Origin: Klebsiella pneumoniae
Lineage (GTDB): Bacteria > Pseudomonadota > Gammaproteobacteria > Enterobacterales > Enterobacteriaceae
Length of the DNA: 64,000 nucleotides
NCBI RefSeq assembly: GCF_000742135.1
Contig: NZ_KN046818.1
Span: 620,841-684,840 of the forward strand
Direction: 5' to 3'
Each line of letters begins with the position of its first letter. Within the stretch, counting starts at the first letter, position 1. This document shows positions 38,744 through 48,270 of this stretch, piece after piece. A program made the position numbers and the translations under genes. The notes below the pieces were generated by a model that worked only from the letters and a program-made list of their open reading frames with translations, had not been told where the DNA came from and searched no databases.

Positions 38744-38746
38744 TAC

Positions 38747-38772
38747 CGACGCTGCGCCTGAGCGCAGCGTCG
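38747..38772. terminator. Hairpin between convergent yadE and panD
   Basis: A perfect 11-bp stem CGACGCTGCGC (38747-38757) / GCGCAGCGTCG (38762-38772) with a 4-nt loop lies between the yadE and panD stops. It has no clear T tract on either side. Confidence 0.6.
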
Positions 38773-38778
38773 CGGCCA

Positions 38779-39159
38779 TCAGGCGACCTGTACCGGAATA
38801 GCTTTCGCCTGGCGCTTCATTTCGTTGTCGCCTTCGAAGTAGGCGATGTTAGGCTGCCAGCTGCGCGCCTCTTCGTCCGACATGGTAACGAAGCTGGCGA
38901 TGATCAAAATATCGCCGACGCTGGCGCAGTGCGCGGCGGCGCCGTTAACGGAGATGATCCGGGAGCCCCGCTCGGCGGCAATGGCGTAGGTGGAGAAACG
39001 GTTGCCGTTGGTGACGTTCCAGAGGTGAATAGTTTCATTCTCCAGAATACCGGCCGCATCCAGGAAGTCCTGGTCAATGGCGCAAGAACCTTCATAGTGC
39101 AGGTCCGCCTGCGTGACTTTTACGCGGTGGAGCTTGCCCTGCAGCATATTACGCATCAT
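38779..39159 (-). CDS. panD: Aspartate 1-decarboxylase proenzyme
   Basis: Makes beta-alanine for pantothenate. The 126-residue pyruvoyl proenzyme cuts itself between Gly24 and Ser25 (HYEGSCAID). The catalytic Tyr-58-equivalent region [13 protein letters not shown] and the [12 protein letters not shown] active-site loop are present. It lies 92 bp downstream of panC, in the same direction. In E. coli K-12 another gene (yadD) separates panD from panC; here there is none. Confidence 0.97.
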   Translation of the reverse strand: MMRNMLQGKLHRVKVTQADLHYEGSCAIDQDFLDAAGILENETIHLWNVTNGNRFSTYAIAAERGSRIISVNGAAAHCASVGDILIIASFVTMSDEEARSWQPNIAYFEGDNEMKRQAKAIPVQVA

Positions 39160-39213
39160 AACTTCTACCCTTCAACCTTAATGTAGCAGAGCGGACACGG
39201 CGCCCGCCCTGAG

Positions 39214-39245
39214 AAAAGCCCGGGCAGTATTGCCCGATTTTTACC
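39214..39245 (-). terminator. Hairpin between panC and panD
   Basis: On the minus strand, stem CGGGCA / TGCCCG with a 4-nt ATAC loop is followed by GGCTTTTCTC and preceded by AAAAAT. It is a moderately strong intrinsic terminator that could let panD be expressed separately from panBC. Confidence 0.6.
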
Positions 39246-39251
39246 CGCTGT

Positions 39252-40106
39252 CTACTGAGCGAGCGTGACGATCCGGTTGTCGATCAGGCGAGCCTGCCCC
39301 AGCCAGGCGGCCATCAGGATCACCGCGCGCTGGCTGGCATCGGTCAGCTCAAGCAGGGTGTCGGCATCGCGGATCTGAATGTCGTCGGCGCGGAAGCCTT
39401 TCTCATTCAGCTCCTGTTCAGCGATAGCGATGATCTCATCGAGCTGCCGATCGCCGGCGGCCAGCTTTTCCGCCACCGCGCTCAGCACTTTATACAGACC
39501 AGGCGCGATTTTGCGCTGGTCGGCGGTCAGGTAGCCGTTACGCGAACTCAGCGCCAGGCCATCTTTCGCGCGGACGATCGGCACGCCGATGATCTCAATG
39601 TCGTAGCCCATGTCGGCGACCATCTTGCGGATCAGCGCCAACTGCTGGAAGTCTTTCTCGCCGAAGCAGGCGACGTCTGGTTGAACAAGGTTGAACAGCT
39701 TACTGACGATGGTCGACACGCCGCGGAAATGGCCCGGGCGGCTGGCGCCTTCGAGCATGGTGGATAATCCCGGAACGTCGACGTAGGTCTGGCCTTCAGT
39801 ACCCTGGGGGTACACTTCCGCCGGCGTCGGCGCGAAGACAAAGTCGACATGACGTTTGTTCAGCTTTTCGCAATCATCCTGTAAGGTGCGCGGGTAGCGC
39901 GCCAGGTCGTCGACGCGGTCAAACTGCATCGGATTGACGAAAATACTGACCACCACCACGTCCGCACTGGCTTTGGCTTCATCAACCAGCTTCATATGAC
40001 CATCATGCAGGTTGCCCATTGTCGGGACCAACGCGATACGCTTACCTTCCTGACGCAGACGGCGGATATGCTGCCGCAGCAGCAGTACGGATTCAATAAT
40101 CAGCAC
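39252..40106 (-). CDS. panC: Pantothenate synthetase
   Basis: ATP-dependent condensation of pantoate and beta-alanine. The 284-residue nucleotidyltransferase has the HIGH-like motif in [14 protein letters not shown], the [13 protein letters not shown] pantoate-contact region, FGEKDFQQL and the KMSKS-like SSRNGYL. RBS AAGGAGTC precedes the ATG. It follows panB by 11 bp, so panB-panC are co-transcribed. Confidence 0.97.
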   Translation of the reverse strand: MLIIESVLLLRQHIRRLRQEGKRIALVPTMGNLHDGHMKLVDEAKASADVVVVSIFVNPMQFDRVDDLARYPRTLQDDCEKLNKRHVDFVFAPTPAEVYPQGTEGQTYVDVPGLSTMLEGASRPGHFRGVSTIVSKLFNLVQPDVACFGEKDFQQLALIRKMVADMGYDIEIIGVPIVRAKDGLALSSRNGYLTADQRKIAPGLYKVLSAVAEKLAAGDRQLDEIIAIAEQELNEKGFRADDIQIRDADTLLELTDASQRAVILMAAWLGQARLIDNRIVTLAQ

Positions 40107-40117
40107 AACAAGACTCC

Positions 40118-40909
40118 TTAATGGAAACTGTGTTCTTCGCCCGGATAGACTCCGGATTCGACTTCGGCAATATACTGCCGCACCGCGGCGCGGATGTCGC
40201 CCGCTTCGGCAAGGAAATTCTTGGCAAATTTAGGAATGTGGCCGCCGGTAATGCCGAAAGCGTCATGCATCACGAGGATTTGCCCGTCGGTGACGTTGCC
40301 CGCGCCGATGCCGATCACTGGAATGGTCAGAGCGTCGGTGATGCGCTTCGCCAGTTCAACCGGCACGCACTCCAGGACCAACAGCTGCGCACCCGCCGCC
40401 TCCAGCGCTAACGCGTCTTCAAACAGGGTCTGCGCCGCATCGCCGCGACCCTGCACTTTATACCCACCGAATACGTTCACCGACTGCGGCGTCAGGCCAA
40501 GATGGCCGCAAACCGGCACCGCGCGCTCCGCCAGCATCCTCACGGTGTCGGCCAGCCAGGCGCCGCCCTCGAGTTTGACCATATTGGCGCCAGCGCGCAT
40601 CACGATGGCGGCATTTGCAAAGGTCTGCTCGGGGGTGGCATAGGCCATGAACGGCAGGTCGGCAAGCAGCAGGCTGTTTGGCGCGCCGCGGCGGACGGCG
40701 CGGGTGTGATAGGCGATATCTTCCACGGTAACCGGCAGGGTGGAGTCGTGACCCTGCACCGTCATTCCCAGCGAGTCGCCTACCAGCAGCACATTTATGC
40801 CTTCATCGGCGAACAGCTTCGCGAAGCTGTGATCGTAGGCGGTAATGGTGGCAAAGCGCTTCTTTTCCTGTTTGCATTTCTGCAGCAGGGCAATGGTGGT
40901 CGGTTTCAT
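40118..40909 (-). CDS. panB: 3-methyl-2-oxobutanoate hydroxymethyltransferase
   Basis: First committed step of pantothenate synthesis (ketoisovalerate plus methylene-tetrahydrofolate to ketopantoate). The 263-residue TIM barrel has the metal-binding [18 protein letters not shown] region (seen in two parts), VKLEGG, and the catalytic Glu in VLECVP. Relatives are 263-264 residues. It is the first gene of panBC. About 120 bp separate it from folK. Confidence 0.97.
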   Translation of the reverse strand: MKPTTIALLQKCKQEKKRFATITAYDHSFAKLFADEGINVLLVGDSLGMTVQGHDSTLPVTVEDIAYHTRAVRRGAPNSLLLADLPFMAYATPEQTFANAAIVMRAGANMVKLEGGAWLADTVRMLAERAVPVCGHLGLTPQSVNVFGGYKVQGRGDAAQTLFEDALALEAAGAQLLVLECVPVELAKRITDALTIPVIGIGAGNVTDGQILVMHDAFGITGGHIPKFAKNFLAEAGDIRAAVRQYIAEVESGVYPGEEHSFH

Positions 40910-41029
40910 AACATTTCCTGATGATGAAAGTCATATTAACCGGCATTCTAACAGCAGCATTCAGAGGGGCAATGATTTTGGGCAACCGATTACGACGATC
41001 GCCGCAAATGCTAAAAAAGGGAGAGGGGA

Positions 41030-41509
41030 TTACCAGCTGGCGGGCTTTTCCGCGCCGAGATTATCCAGCACGGCGCGCAGCGCCAGGCCGTCAGGAAAGT
41101 GAAGGTCCGGGGCGATCTCGAACAGCGGCCAGAGCATAAAGCCGCGGTTTTTCATATCGTAGTGCGGAACGGTCAGGCGCTCGCTGTTAATGACAGCATC
41201 GCCAAACAGCATGATATCGAGGTCCAGCGTGCGCGGCCCCCAGCGTTCGGCTTTGCGCACTCGCCCCTGCTGCAGTTCGATGCGCTGAGTATGATCGAGC
41301 AGCGTCTCGGGGGGCAGGGCGGTTTCCAGCGCAACGGCGGCGTTGAGATAGTCCGGCTGATCCTGCGGGCCCAGCGGCGGCGTGCGGTAGAACGAAGAGA
41401 CGGCGACCACGCGGCTGTGCGGAATTTCGCCCAGGGCGCGGATAGCCGCCTGCACCTGCTCCAGTGGAGAAGCAAGGTTGCTGCCAAGAGCGATATAGAC
41501 CAGAGTCAT
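41030..41509 (-). CDS. folK: HPPK, 6-hydroxymethyl-dihydropterin pyrophosphokinase
   Basis: Pyrophosphorylates 6-hydroxymethyl-7,8-dihydropterin in folate synthesis. The 159 residues equal the E. coli enzyme. It shows YIALGSNL at the N-terminus, the HPPK signature RWGPRTLDLDIMLFGD with the two Mg-binding aspartates, and VPHYDMKNRGFMLWPL. It lies directly downstream of pcnB. In relatives the pcnB stop overlaps this ATG; here the frame-shifted pcnB stops 3 bp before it. Confidence 0.97.
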   Translation of the reverse strand: MTLVYIALGSNLASPLEQVQAAIRALGEIPHSRVVAVSSFYRTPPLGPQDQPDYLNAAVALETALPPETLLDHTQRIELQQGRVRKAERWGPRTLDLDIMLFGDAVINSERLTVPHYDMKNRGFMLWPLFEIAPDLHFPDGLALRAVLDNLGAEKPASW

Positions 41510-41512
41510 GCG

Positions 41513-42847
41513 CTACCCTGGCGCGGTGCGCGCTTGCGCGGACGACGGTGACGACGGCGCGGCGACCTGGAATTCGCCCCACCATTTGGTCAGGCGCTGC
41601 AGTTCGTGGTTGTTCTCGGCGCCGGCGCGTAGCTCCAGCAGGTCATAGGCGGCGCGGAATTTCGGATGCTCCATCAGCTTCCAGGCGCGTTTGCCCTGAC
41701 GACGGGACATGCGCAGCTGCAGCTGCCAGATATCACGAATAAGGGTGGTGATGCGCTTAGGGATCGCCAGCGTACGGCAGGCTTCGTCCAGCACATCGTT
41801 CATCGCCAGGGCGAAGGCGTCGTAGTACGCCAGGCCGCTCTCCTGAGCGATTTTTTGCGCCGTCTCCAGCAGCGGATACCAAAACATCACCGCGAAGAGG
41901 AAGGCCGGATTGACGCGCATATCGTTATGAATGTGGGTATCGGTATTCTTCAGCACCTGGCTGATGATCCGCTCCATCGGGCTGTCGCCGCGCTCGGTAA
42001 AGTAGCGGGTGATGGTCGGGAACAGCGGCTGGAACAGGCTGTATTCCCGCAGCAGCATGTAGGTCTGGTAGCCATACCCGGCCTGTAGCAGCTTGAGCAC
42101 TTCTTCGAACAGACGCGCCGGCGGCACATCGTGGAGCAGGGCGGCCAGGCGCGGCAGCGGTTCAGCCGTTTCCGGGCTGATGGTCATATTGAGCTTGGCG
42201 GCAAAGCGCACCGCGCGCAGCATGCGCACTGGATCCTCGCGATAGCGGGTTTCCGGGTTGCCGATCAGACGGATCACGCCGTCCTGCAGATCCTTCATGC
42301 CGCCGACGTAGTCGCGAACGGTAAAGTCCGCCACGCTGTAATAGAGGCTGTTGATAGTGAAGTCGCGACGCTGGGCATCCTCCTCGATCGAGCCGAAGAT
42401 GTTATCGCGCAGCAGCATGCCGTTCTGGCCCCGCTGGGAGGTGACGCGATCGGTGGTATGCCCTTCGTGATGGCCACGGAAGGTGGCGACCTCAATGATT
42501 TCCGGCCCGAACATCACATGCGCCAGGCGGAAACGTCGCCCAACCAGACGGCAGTTGCGGAACAGCTTGCGTACCTGATCCGGCGTGGCGTTGGTGGTAA
42601 CGTCAAAATCTTTTGGCTTTTTGCCAAGCAGCAGGTCGCGGACGCCGCCGCCGACCAGCCAGGATTCGTAGCCCGCCTTGTTGAGGCGGTACATGACCTT
42701 GAGGGCGTTTTCACTGATATCTTTGCGGGAAATAGCATGCTGCTCACGCGGGATCACCGTCATAGGCGTTGGTTCGACGGCGGCTTCTGCCTCGCGCTCC
42801 TCACGGCTTAGCACCTTACGGCAAAAATTAGCGACTCGGGTAAAAAT
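41513..42847 (-). CDS. pcnB: Poly(A) polymerase I, AUU start, altered C-terminus
   Basis: Adds 3' poly(A) tails that promote RNA decay and control ColE1-type plasmid copy number. The nucleotidyltransferase motif [20 protein letters not shown] and the RNA-binding domain to KWWGEFQV are intact. Start: the conserved peptide (M)[10 protein letters not shown] begins at ATT, 42847-42845, with GAGGTG five bases upstream; E. coli pcnB is known to use AUU. A GTG at 42814 would give 433 residues instead of 444. End: after FQV the frame reads [16 protein letters not shown] and stops at 41513, whereas the +1 frame encodes [18 protein letters not shown] and stops at the folK ATG, matching the basic tail of E. 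coli PcnB. About 17 residues present in E. coli before the tail are also absent. A deletion with frameshift is therefore likely. Confidence 0.9.
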   Translation of the reverse strand: MFTRVANFCRKVLSREEREAEAAVEPTPMTVIPREQHAISRKDISENALKVMYRLNKAGYESWLVGGGVRDLLLGKKPKDFDVTTNATPDQVRKLFRNCRLVGRRFRLAHVMFGPEIIEVATFRGHHEGHTTDRVTSQRGQNGMLLRDNIFGSIEEDAQRRDFTINSLYYSVADFTVRDYVGGMKDLQDGVIRLIGNPETRYREDPVRMLRAVRFAAKLNMTISPETAEPLPRLAALLHDVPPARLFEEVLKLLQAGYGYQTYMLLREYSLFQPLFPTITRYFTERGDSPMERIISQVLKNTDTHIHNDMRVNPAFLFAVMFWYPLLETAQKIAQESGLAYYDAFALAMNDVLDEACRTLAIPKRITTLIRDIWQLQLRMSRRQGKRAWKLMEHPKFRAAYDLLELRAGAENNHELQRLTKWWGEFQVAAPSSPSSAQARTAPG

Positions 42848-42909
42848 GGTGCACCTCGTAGTGTCAGACGGACTTCAGATCAACTGTACAGTGTAAAAAT
42901 AGCGGCTAA

Positions 42910-43791
42910 TCATAGCTCAGCGGGAGCCATTTGAGAATGCTCGATTTTCGCCGGCTGCCAGTTGGCGACGGCCTGGGCGAGTAAATCATCGATGCTCAGG
43001 GCCTGCCACTCCTCGGGGATCGCCTGATTCAGAAAGCGGAGCGCCCGGACGATTTCGGGGCGCGGATCGCCTTCCGGCAGCGCCGGCGCGTGGTTTTGTT
43101 TAGAGAGTTTATTGCCGTCGCCATTGAGAGCCAGCGGCAGATGGAGGTAATCCGGCGCCTGCCAGCCAAAATGCTGATACAGCGAAATCTGCCGCACCGT
43201 CGGCTCAATCAGGTCTGCGCCGCGGACAATCTCGGTGATCCCCTGAAAGTGGTCGTCGACCACCACCGCCAGGTTGTAGGCGAACAGCCCGTCGCGACGG
43301 TGGATAATAAAATCCTCACGCGCCAGCGGTTCATTGGCGATGAGCGTGCCGCGCAGACGGTCGCTAAACTGCAGCACCGGACGGGTTTGGCGCAGGCGCA
43401 GCGCGGCGTTTTCTGCCCCCAGCCCGAGGTCGCGGCAATGGCCGTCGTAGATCCCGCCCACGGCGTGGATCCGCGCGCGGGTGCAAGTGCAGTAATAGCT
43501 CAGCCCTTGCTCGCCCAGCCACGTCAGCGCCTCGCGGTAGGCTTCGTGCCGTTGCGACTGCCACAGCACGTCGCCATCCCAGTGCAGACCGTAGTGGTCA
43601 AGCTGGCGCAGGATGGTATCGGCGGCACCGGGGACTTCGCGCGGCGGGTCGATATCTTCAATACGAACACGCCAGATACCCTGGTTCGCGCGGGCTTGCA
43701 GGTAGCTGCCGAGCGCGGCGATCAGAGAGCCGAAGTGGAGTTCGCCGGAGGGGGAGGGGGCGAAGCGCCCTATATAGCGTGAGTCAGTCAT
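42910..43791 (-). CDS. gluQ: Glutamyl-Q tRNA(Asp) synthetase
   Basis: Attaches glutamate to queuosine at position 34 of tRNA-Asp. It is a 293-residue truncated GluRS paralogue lacking the anticodon-binding domain. The class I signatures are [13 protein letters not shown] (HIGH variant) and KLSKQ (KMSKS variant). The zinc site has CTC near residue 100 with a later Tyr and Cys (IYDGHC). It lies 59 bp downstream of dksA, with a hairpin between. Confidence 0.95.
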   Translation of the reverse strand: MTDSRYIGRFAPSPSGELHFGSLIAALGSYLQARANQGIWRVRIEDIDPPREVPGAADTILRQLDHYGLHWDGDVLWQSQRHEAYREALTWLGEQGLSYYCTCTRARIHAVGGIYDGHCRDLGLGAENAALRLRQTRPVLQFSDRLRGTLIANEPLAREDFIIHRRDGLFAYNLAVVVDDHFQGITEIVRGADLIEPTVRQISLYQHFGWQAPDYLHLPLALNGDGNKLSKQNHAPALPEGDPRPEIVRALRFLNQAIPEEWQALSIDDLLAQAVANWQPAKIEHSQMAPAEL

Positions 43792-43810
43792 GGTACGGAC
43801 AACAGAACCA

Positions 43811-43829
43811 GGCGGGAGAGACTCCCGCC
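43811..43829 (-). terminator. Terminator between dksA and gluQ
   Basis: Perfect 8-bp stem GGCGGGAG / CTCCCGCC with a 3-nt loop, followed on the minus strand by TGGTTCTGTT. A terminator at this place is described in Shigella/E. coli as limiting gluQ expression from the dksA promoter. Confidence 0.7.
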
Positions 43830-43850
43830 AGAGAGTGAGGCAGCAGGGGA

Positions 43851-44306
43851 TTAGCCCGCCATCTGTTTTTCGCGAATTTCCGCCAGGGTTTTGCAGTCAA
43901 TGCACAGATCCGCTGTCGGACGCGCTTCCAGACGGCGAATGCCGATCTCCACGCCGCAGGATTCGCAGTAGCCGAAGTCTTCGTCTTCAACTTTTTTCAG
44001 CGTTTTCTCGATCTTTTTGATCAGTTTACGTTCGCGGTCGCGGTTACGCAGTTCCAGGCTGAACTCTTCTTCCTGGGCGGCACGGTCTACCGGGTCCGGG
44101 AAGTTAGCTGCTTCATCCTGCATGTGCGATACGGTGCGATCCACTTCATCCCTGAGTTGATTACGCCATGCTTCAAGAATACGCTTGAAGTGCGCCAGCT
44201 GGGCTTCGTTCATATACTCTTCGCCCGGTTTCTCTTGGTACGGCTCCACCCCAGCGATGGCGAGAATACTCAGGGACGATGTTTTACGGTTTTGCCCTTC
44301 TTGCAT
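43851..44306 (-). CDS. dksA: RNA polymerase-binding transcription factor DksA
   Basis: Binds the RNA polymerase secondary channel and with ppGpp retunes initiation. The 151 residues are nearly identical to E. coli DksA. The coiled-coil tip carries Asp71 and Asp74 ([11 protein letters not shown]), and the four-cysteine zinc finger is CESCG...CIDCK. The ATG at 44306 ([11 protein letters not shown]) matches relatives and has AAGGAGAAGCAAC upstream; the longer ORF start at 44324 does not. Confidence 0.98.
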   Translation of the reverse strand: MQEGQNRKTSSLSILAIAGVEPYQEKPGEEYMNEAQLAHFKRILEAWRNQLRDEVDRTVSHMQDEAANFPDPVDRAAQEEEFSLELRNRDRERKLIKKIEKTLKKVEDEDFGYCESCGVEIGIRRLEARPTADLCIDCKTLAEIREKQMAG

Positions 44307-44468
44307 GTTGCTTCTCCTTAACACGCACTATCGATCCCCATGTGGGGGAAAATCAGGCCGCTATAAATAGCAGATGCTTTTCCGGATAGCAATTATCTAA
44401 ACGTTACACTTGACAACCCTGTGAAGAAAAGCGTATTCGCGCTTGCGACCCGAACACTATTTAGCCAC

Positions 44469-45185
44469 TTATTTACCGGGGTTTAACACCACGGCGATCG
44501 GCTTATTCAGAGTCATCCTCGTCGTAGAAAGTTCCGCTTTCCAGGCGAGAATTTCCACCCCCTTGTCCTGGGCTTCTGTTAACAGCTGTGCGTATCTGGC
44601 ATCAATATGATGCGCGGGAGAAAAACGGTCAATTGCCGAATGCAGGACGGCAAATAAAATCACCGCGCGGTCGCCATTTGCCGCGACGGCCATCAGTTCC
44701 CGCAGGTGCTTCTGACCGCGCGTGGTCACCGCATCGGGAAAATAACCGTATTCTTTCTCCGCCAACGTAACCGATTTCACTTCAATATAGCAGTTTTGTC
44801 GGTCATCTGCCTGTAACATAATATCGATACGGCTATTCTCTTCGCCATATTTCACTTCGCTTTTCAGCTGGTTATAGCCTGAAAGTTCAGGAATTATTCC
44901 GGCGGAAATCGCCTCTTTCGCCAAAGAATTCGCGCGCAGCGTATTGACGCAAATAACTGCGCCCTGCTGGGTTTCAGTTAATTCCCAGGTGTGGGCATAT
45001 TTGCGCTTCGCATTGTCTGAGGTGGAATACCAGACGGTGTCGCCCGGGGCGGCGCAGCCGGTCATCGCCCCGGTATTCGGGCAGTGGAGCGTCAGCTCGC
45101 GGCCATCGGGGGTGACCACGTCAGCAAGAAATCGTTTGTAACGTTTAAGCAAAATGGCGGGCTGCAACGGCGGATCAAACTGCAT
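44469..45185 (-). CDS. sfsA: SfsA family DNA/RNA-binding nuclease-like protein
   Basis: This 238-residue protein was first linked to maltose metabolism as a multicopy suppressor; it has an OB-fold N-terminus and a restriction-nuclease-like core. Visible are [30 protein letters not shown] and [12 protein letters not shown] (PD-ExK-like ID...EVK). The ATG at 45185 shares its A with the stop of thpR (TGATG), so the two are coupled. The C-terminus is slightly longer than in E. coli (234). Confidence 0.93.
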   Translation of the reverse strand: MQFDPPLQPAILLKRYKRFLADVVTPDGRELTLHCPNTGAMTGCAAPGDTVWYSTSDNAKRKYAHTWELTETQQGAVICVNTLRANSLAKEAISAGIIPELSGYNQLKSEVKYGEENSRIDIMLQADDRQNCYIEVKSVTLAEKEYGYFPDAVTTRGQKHLRELMAVAANGDRAVILFAVLHSAIDRFSPAHHIDARYAQLLTEAQDKGVEILAWKAELSTTRMTLNKPIAVVLNPGK

Positions 45186-45721
45186 CAACTTTCCTTATCA
45201 AACGGATAACGTTCCAGCGCCGTGTAGCGCGTGCGCCCCCGGCTAAAGCTGGACTCATAGAGCACGAACTCGTTCACCGGAAACGTCCAGCGAAAGCCGG
45301 GGGCCGGGATCGGCACCGCCTGGCGAGCATCGCGCCACAGGGTAATATGCGGGTGAAACGGCTGCGGGCTCTGATAGCAGCCGCTGCGCGCCGCCTGAGC
45401 GCGCAACATGCTGGCGAGCTGCAGCAGGCCGCGCGGCGGCTGGCGGGTTCCGAGCCACACCACTCGCGAACGTAGCCACTGTCCGGCATCGTCCAGCGTC
45501 AGGGTAAAGCCCGGCTGGCGCAGGCGACCAGCGAGAGCGGCCAGCGCCCGCTGTTTTTCCGCGCTCACCTCGCCGAGAAACGCCAGCGTCAGATGAAGAT
45601 TATCCGCCGCGACGGGCCTGCCGGCATCTTCGGGGAAGTGCGTAGCCCGCCACTGGACAATTTGCTTCTGGACGGCAGACGGCAGTTCAAGCGCAAAAAA
45701 CAGCCTTTTCGGCTCAGACAT
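45185..45721 (-). CDS. thpR: RNA 2',3'-cyclic phosphodiesterase
   Basis: 2H phosphoesterase that opens 2',3'-cyclic phosphates to 2'-phosphates and can join some tRNA half-molecules in vitro (older name ligT). The 178 residues carry both catalytic HxTx motifs, His43 in [10 protein letters not shown] and the second in FHPHITLWR. It is divergent from hrpB across 72 bp and coupled to sfsA. Confidence 0.95.
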   Translation of the reverse strand: MSEPKRLFFALELPSAVQKQIVQWRATHFPEDAGRPVAADNLHLTLAFLGEVSAEKQRALAALAGRLRQPGFTLTLDDAGQWLRSRVVWLGTRQPPRGLLQLASMLRAQAARSGCYQSPQPFHPHITLWRDARQAVPIPAPGFRWTFPVNEFVLYESSFSRGRTRYTALERYPFDKES

Positions 45722-45793
45722 GATAGAGACTCGGTAATGAATTAGGGGGATGCTACAATGCGAACCCCTGAATGTTAACCCCCGGAGCCTTTT

Positions 45794-48223
45794 GTGTCCT
45801 CATTGCCGGTTGCCGCTGTCCTTCCAGAACTGTTATCCGCCCTGCAGCATGCGCCGCAGGTTTTGCTCAACGCGCCGACCGGCGCCGGGAAGTCGACCTG
45901 GCTGCCGCTGCAGATCCTCGCCGAGGGCAACATCGCGGGACGCATTATCCTGCTCGAGCCGAGGCGCCTGGCGGCGCGTAATGTCGCGCAGCGGCTGGCT
46001 GAACTGCTTGGCGAAAAGCCGGGGGAGACCGTGGGTTTCCGCATGCGCGCCGAAACCTGCGTCGGACCGCAGACCCGCCTGGAGGTGGTTACGGAGGGGA
46101 TCCTGACGCGCATGATCCAGCGCGATCCGGAGCTGACGGGCGTGGGGCTGGTGATCCTCGATGAGTTTCACGAGCGCAGCCTGCAGGCGGATCTGGCCCT
46201 GGCCCTGCTGCTCGACGTCCAGCAGGGGTTACGTGACGATCTCAAGCTGCTGATCATGTCGGCGACCCTCGATAACGATCGCCTGCAGCGTCTGCTGCCG
46301 GAGGCGCCGGTGGTGGTCTCGGAGGGGCGCGCTTATCCGGTGGAGCGTCGCTTCAGCCCGCTCTCCGCGCACCAGCGTTTTGATGAGGCGGTGGCGGTAG
46401 CGGCGGCGGAGCTCCTGCGGCATGAACAGGGATCGATGCTGCTGTTTCTGCCCGGCGTCGGCGAGATCCAGCGCGTTCTGGAACAGCTGACGGAGCGCGT
46501 GGCGGAGGATGTCATTCTCTGCCCGCTGTATGGCGCGTTGCCCTTAAGCGAACAGCGCAAAGCGATCCTCCCGGCGCCGGCCGGGAAGCGCAAAGTGGTG
46601 CTGGCCACCAATATTGCCGAGACCAGTTTGACCATCGAGGGGATCCGCCTGGTGGTCGACAGCGCCCAGGAGCGGGTCGCCCGCTTTGACCCGCGCACCG
46701 GCCTGACCCGGCTGGTGACGCAGCGCATCAGCCAGGCATCGATGACGCAGCGTGCCGGACGCGCCGGTCGTCTCTCCCCGGGGATCTGCCTGCATTTGCT
46801 CGGCAAAGAACAGGCGGAACGGGCGGCGGCGCAGAGCGAGCCGGAGATCCTGCACAGCGATCTGTCGGCGCTGTTACTGGAGCTGCTGCAGTGGGGCTGC
46901 CACGATCCGGCCGCGCTGGCCTGGCTGGATCAGCCGCCCGCGGTCAATCTGGCCGCCGCGCGCCGCCTGCTGGAGGCGTTGTCGGCGCTGGACGGCGAGC
47001 GGCTGTCGGCGTTTGGCCGCAAAATGGCAGCGCTTGGCAACGAGCCGCGGCTGGCGGCGATGCTGGCCGCCGCGCAGACCGATGACGAGGCGGCGACAGC
47101 GGCAAAGCTGGCGGCGATCCTCGAGGAGCCGCCGCGCGGCGGACTGGTGGATTTGGGGGCCGTCTTTTCCCGTCAGCAGGCCAACTGGCAGCAGCGAGCG
47201 CAGCAGCTGATGAAGCGCCTGGCCCGCCGCGGCGGCCAGCCCGATGCCGGGCTAATGGCGGGGCTGCTGGCGTCGGCCTTCGCCGATCGCATCGCCCGCC
47301 GCCGCGGTCAGGAGGGGCGCTACCAGCTGGCGAACGGCATGGGCGCGATGCTGGACGCCGACGACGCGCTGGGCCGTCATGAATGGCTTATCGCTCCGCT
47401 GCTGCTGCAGGGCAGCGCTTCGCCGGATGCCCGCATGCTGTTGGCTCTGCCAGTGGAAATCGGCGAGCTGATCGCCGCCCGCCCTGAACTGGCGAAAAGT
47501 TCCGACACGGTGGAGTGGGATGAAGCGCAGGGGACGCTGAAAGCCTGGCGGCGGACGGTGATCGGCCAGTTGCTGATCAAGACCCAGCCGCTGGCGAAGC
47601 CCTCTGAGGCAGAGCTGCATCAGGCGATGCTCAACGGTATTCGTGAGAAAGGCCTCGGGGTGCTCAACTGGACGCCAGAGGCTGAGCAGCTGCGCCTGCG
47701 GCTGCACTGTGCGGCGCAGTGGCTGCCGGAAGAGGCATGGCCCGCAGTGGATGACGCTTCGCTGCTGGCCTCGCTGGAGGCATGGCTGCTGCCGCAGATG
47801 AACGGCGTTCATTCCCTGCGGGCGCTGAAGGCGCTGGATCTGCGTCAGGCGCTACAGGACTGGCTGCCATGGCCGCTGCGCCAGAAGCTGGATCGCGAGC
47901 TGCCGACGCACTATACCGTGCCGACCGGCAGCCGCCTGGCGATCCGATACCATGCGGAGAACCCGCCAGCGCTGGCGGTGCGTATGCAGGAGATGTTCGG
48001 CGAGGCCACGACGCCGGTGATCGCCGAGGGGCGGGTGCCGCTGGTGCTGGAGCTGCTGTCGCCTGCCCAGCGTCCGCTGCAGATCACCCGCGATCTGAGC
48101 GCCTTCTGGCAAGGGAGCTACCGCGAGGTGCAGAAAGAGATGAAGGGACGCTATCCGAAGCACGTCTGGCCGGACGATCCGGCCAACGCCGCCCCGACCC
48201 GCCGCAGCAAAAAATACTCGTAG
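45794..48223 (+). CDS. hrpB: ATP-dependent helicase HrpB
   Basis: This 809-residue superfamily 2 DExH helicase has the same length as E. coli HrpB. Motif I is NAPTGAGKSTWLP, motif II is DEFH (VILDEFHERSLQADL), III is SAT, and VI is QRAGRAGR. A C-terminal HrpB-specific domain follows. Translation starts at GTG 45794 after CGGAGCCTTTT. The physiological RNA substrate is unknown. It is the last backbone gene before the pul cluster. Confidence 0.95.
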   Translation: MSSLPVAAVLPELLSALQHAPQVLLNAPTGAGKSTWLPLQILAEGNIAGRIILLEPRRLAARNVAQRLAELLGEKPGETVGFRMRAETCVGPQTRLEVVTEGILTRMIQRDPELTGVGLVILDEFHERSLQADLALALLLDVQQGLRDDLKLLIMSATLDNDRLQRLLPEAPVVVSEGRAYPVERRFSPLSAHQRFDEAVAVAAAELLRHEQGSMLLFLPGVGEIQRVLEQLTERVAEDVILCPLYGALPLSEQRKAILPAPAGKRKVVLATNIAETSLTIEGIRLVVDSAQERVARFDPRTGLTRLVTQRISQASMTQRAGRAGRLSPGICLHLLGKEQAERAAAQSEPEILHSDLSALLLELLQWGCHDPAALAWLDQPPAVNLAAARRLLEALSALDGERLSAFGRKMAALGNEPRLAAMLAAAQTDDEAATAAKLAAILEEPPRGGLVDLGAVFSRQQANWQQRAQQLMKRLARRGGQPDAGLMAGLLASAFADRIARRRGQEGRYQLANGMGAMLDADDALGRHEWLIAPLLLQGSASPDARMLLALPVEIGELIAARPELAKSSDTVEWDEAQGTLKAWRRTVIGQLLIKTQPLAKPSEAELHQAMLNGIREKGLGVLNWTPEAEQLRLRLHCAAQWLPEEAWPAVDDASLLASLEAWLLPQMNGVHSLRALKALDLRQALQDWLPWPLRQKLDRELPTHYTVPTGSRLAIRYHAENPPALAVRMQEMFGEATTPVIAEGRVPLVLELLSPAQRPLQITRDLSAFWQGSYREVQKEMKGRYPKHVWPDDPANAAPTRRSKKYS

Positions 48224-48270
48224 CCGCCGCTGCCGGGCGGCATCCTGCCCGGCCAGTCGGTTCGCAAACG

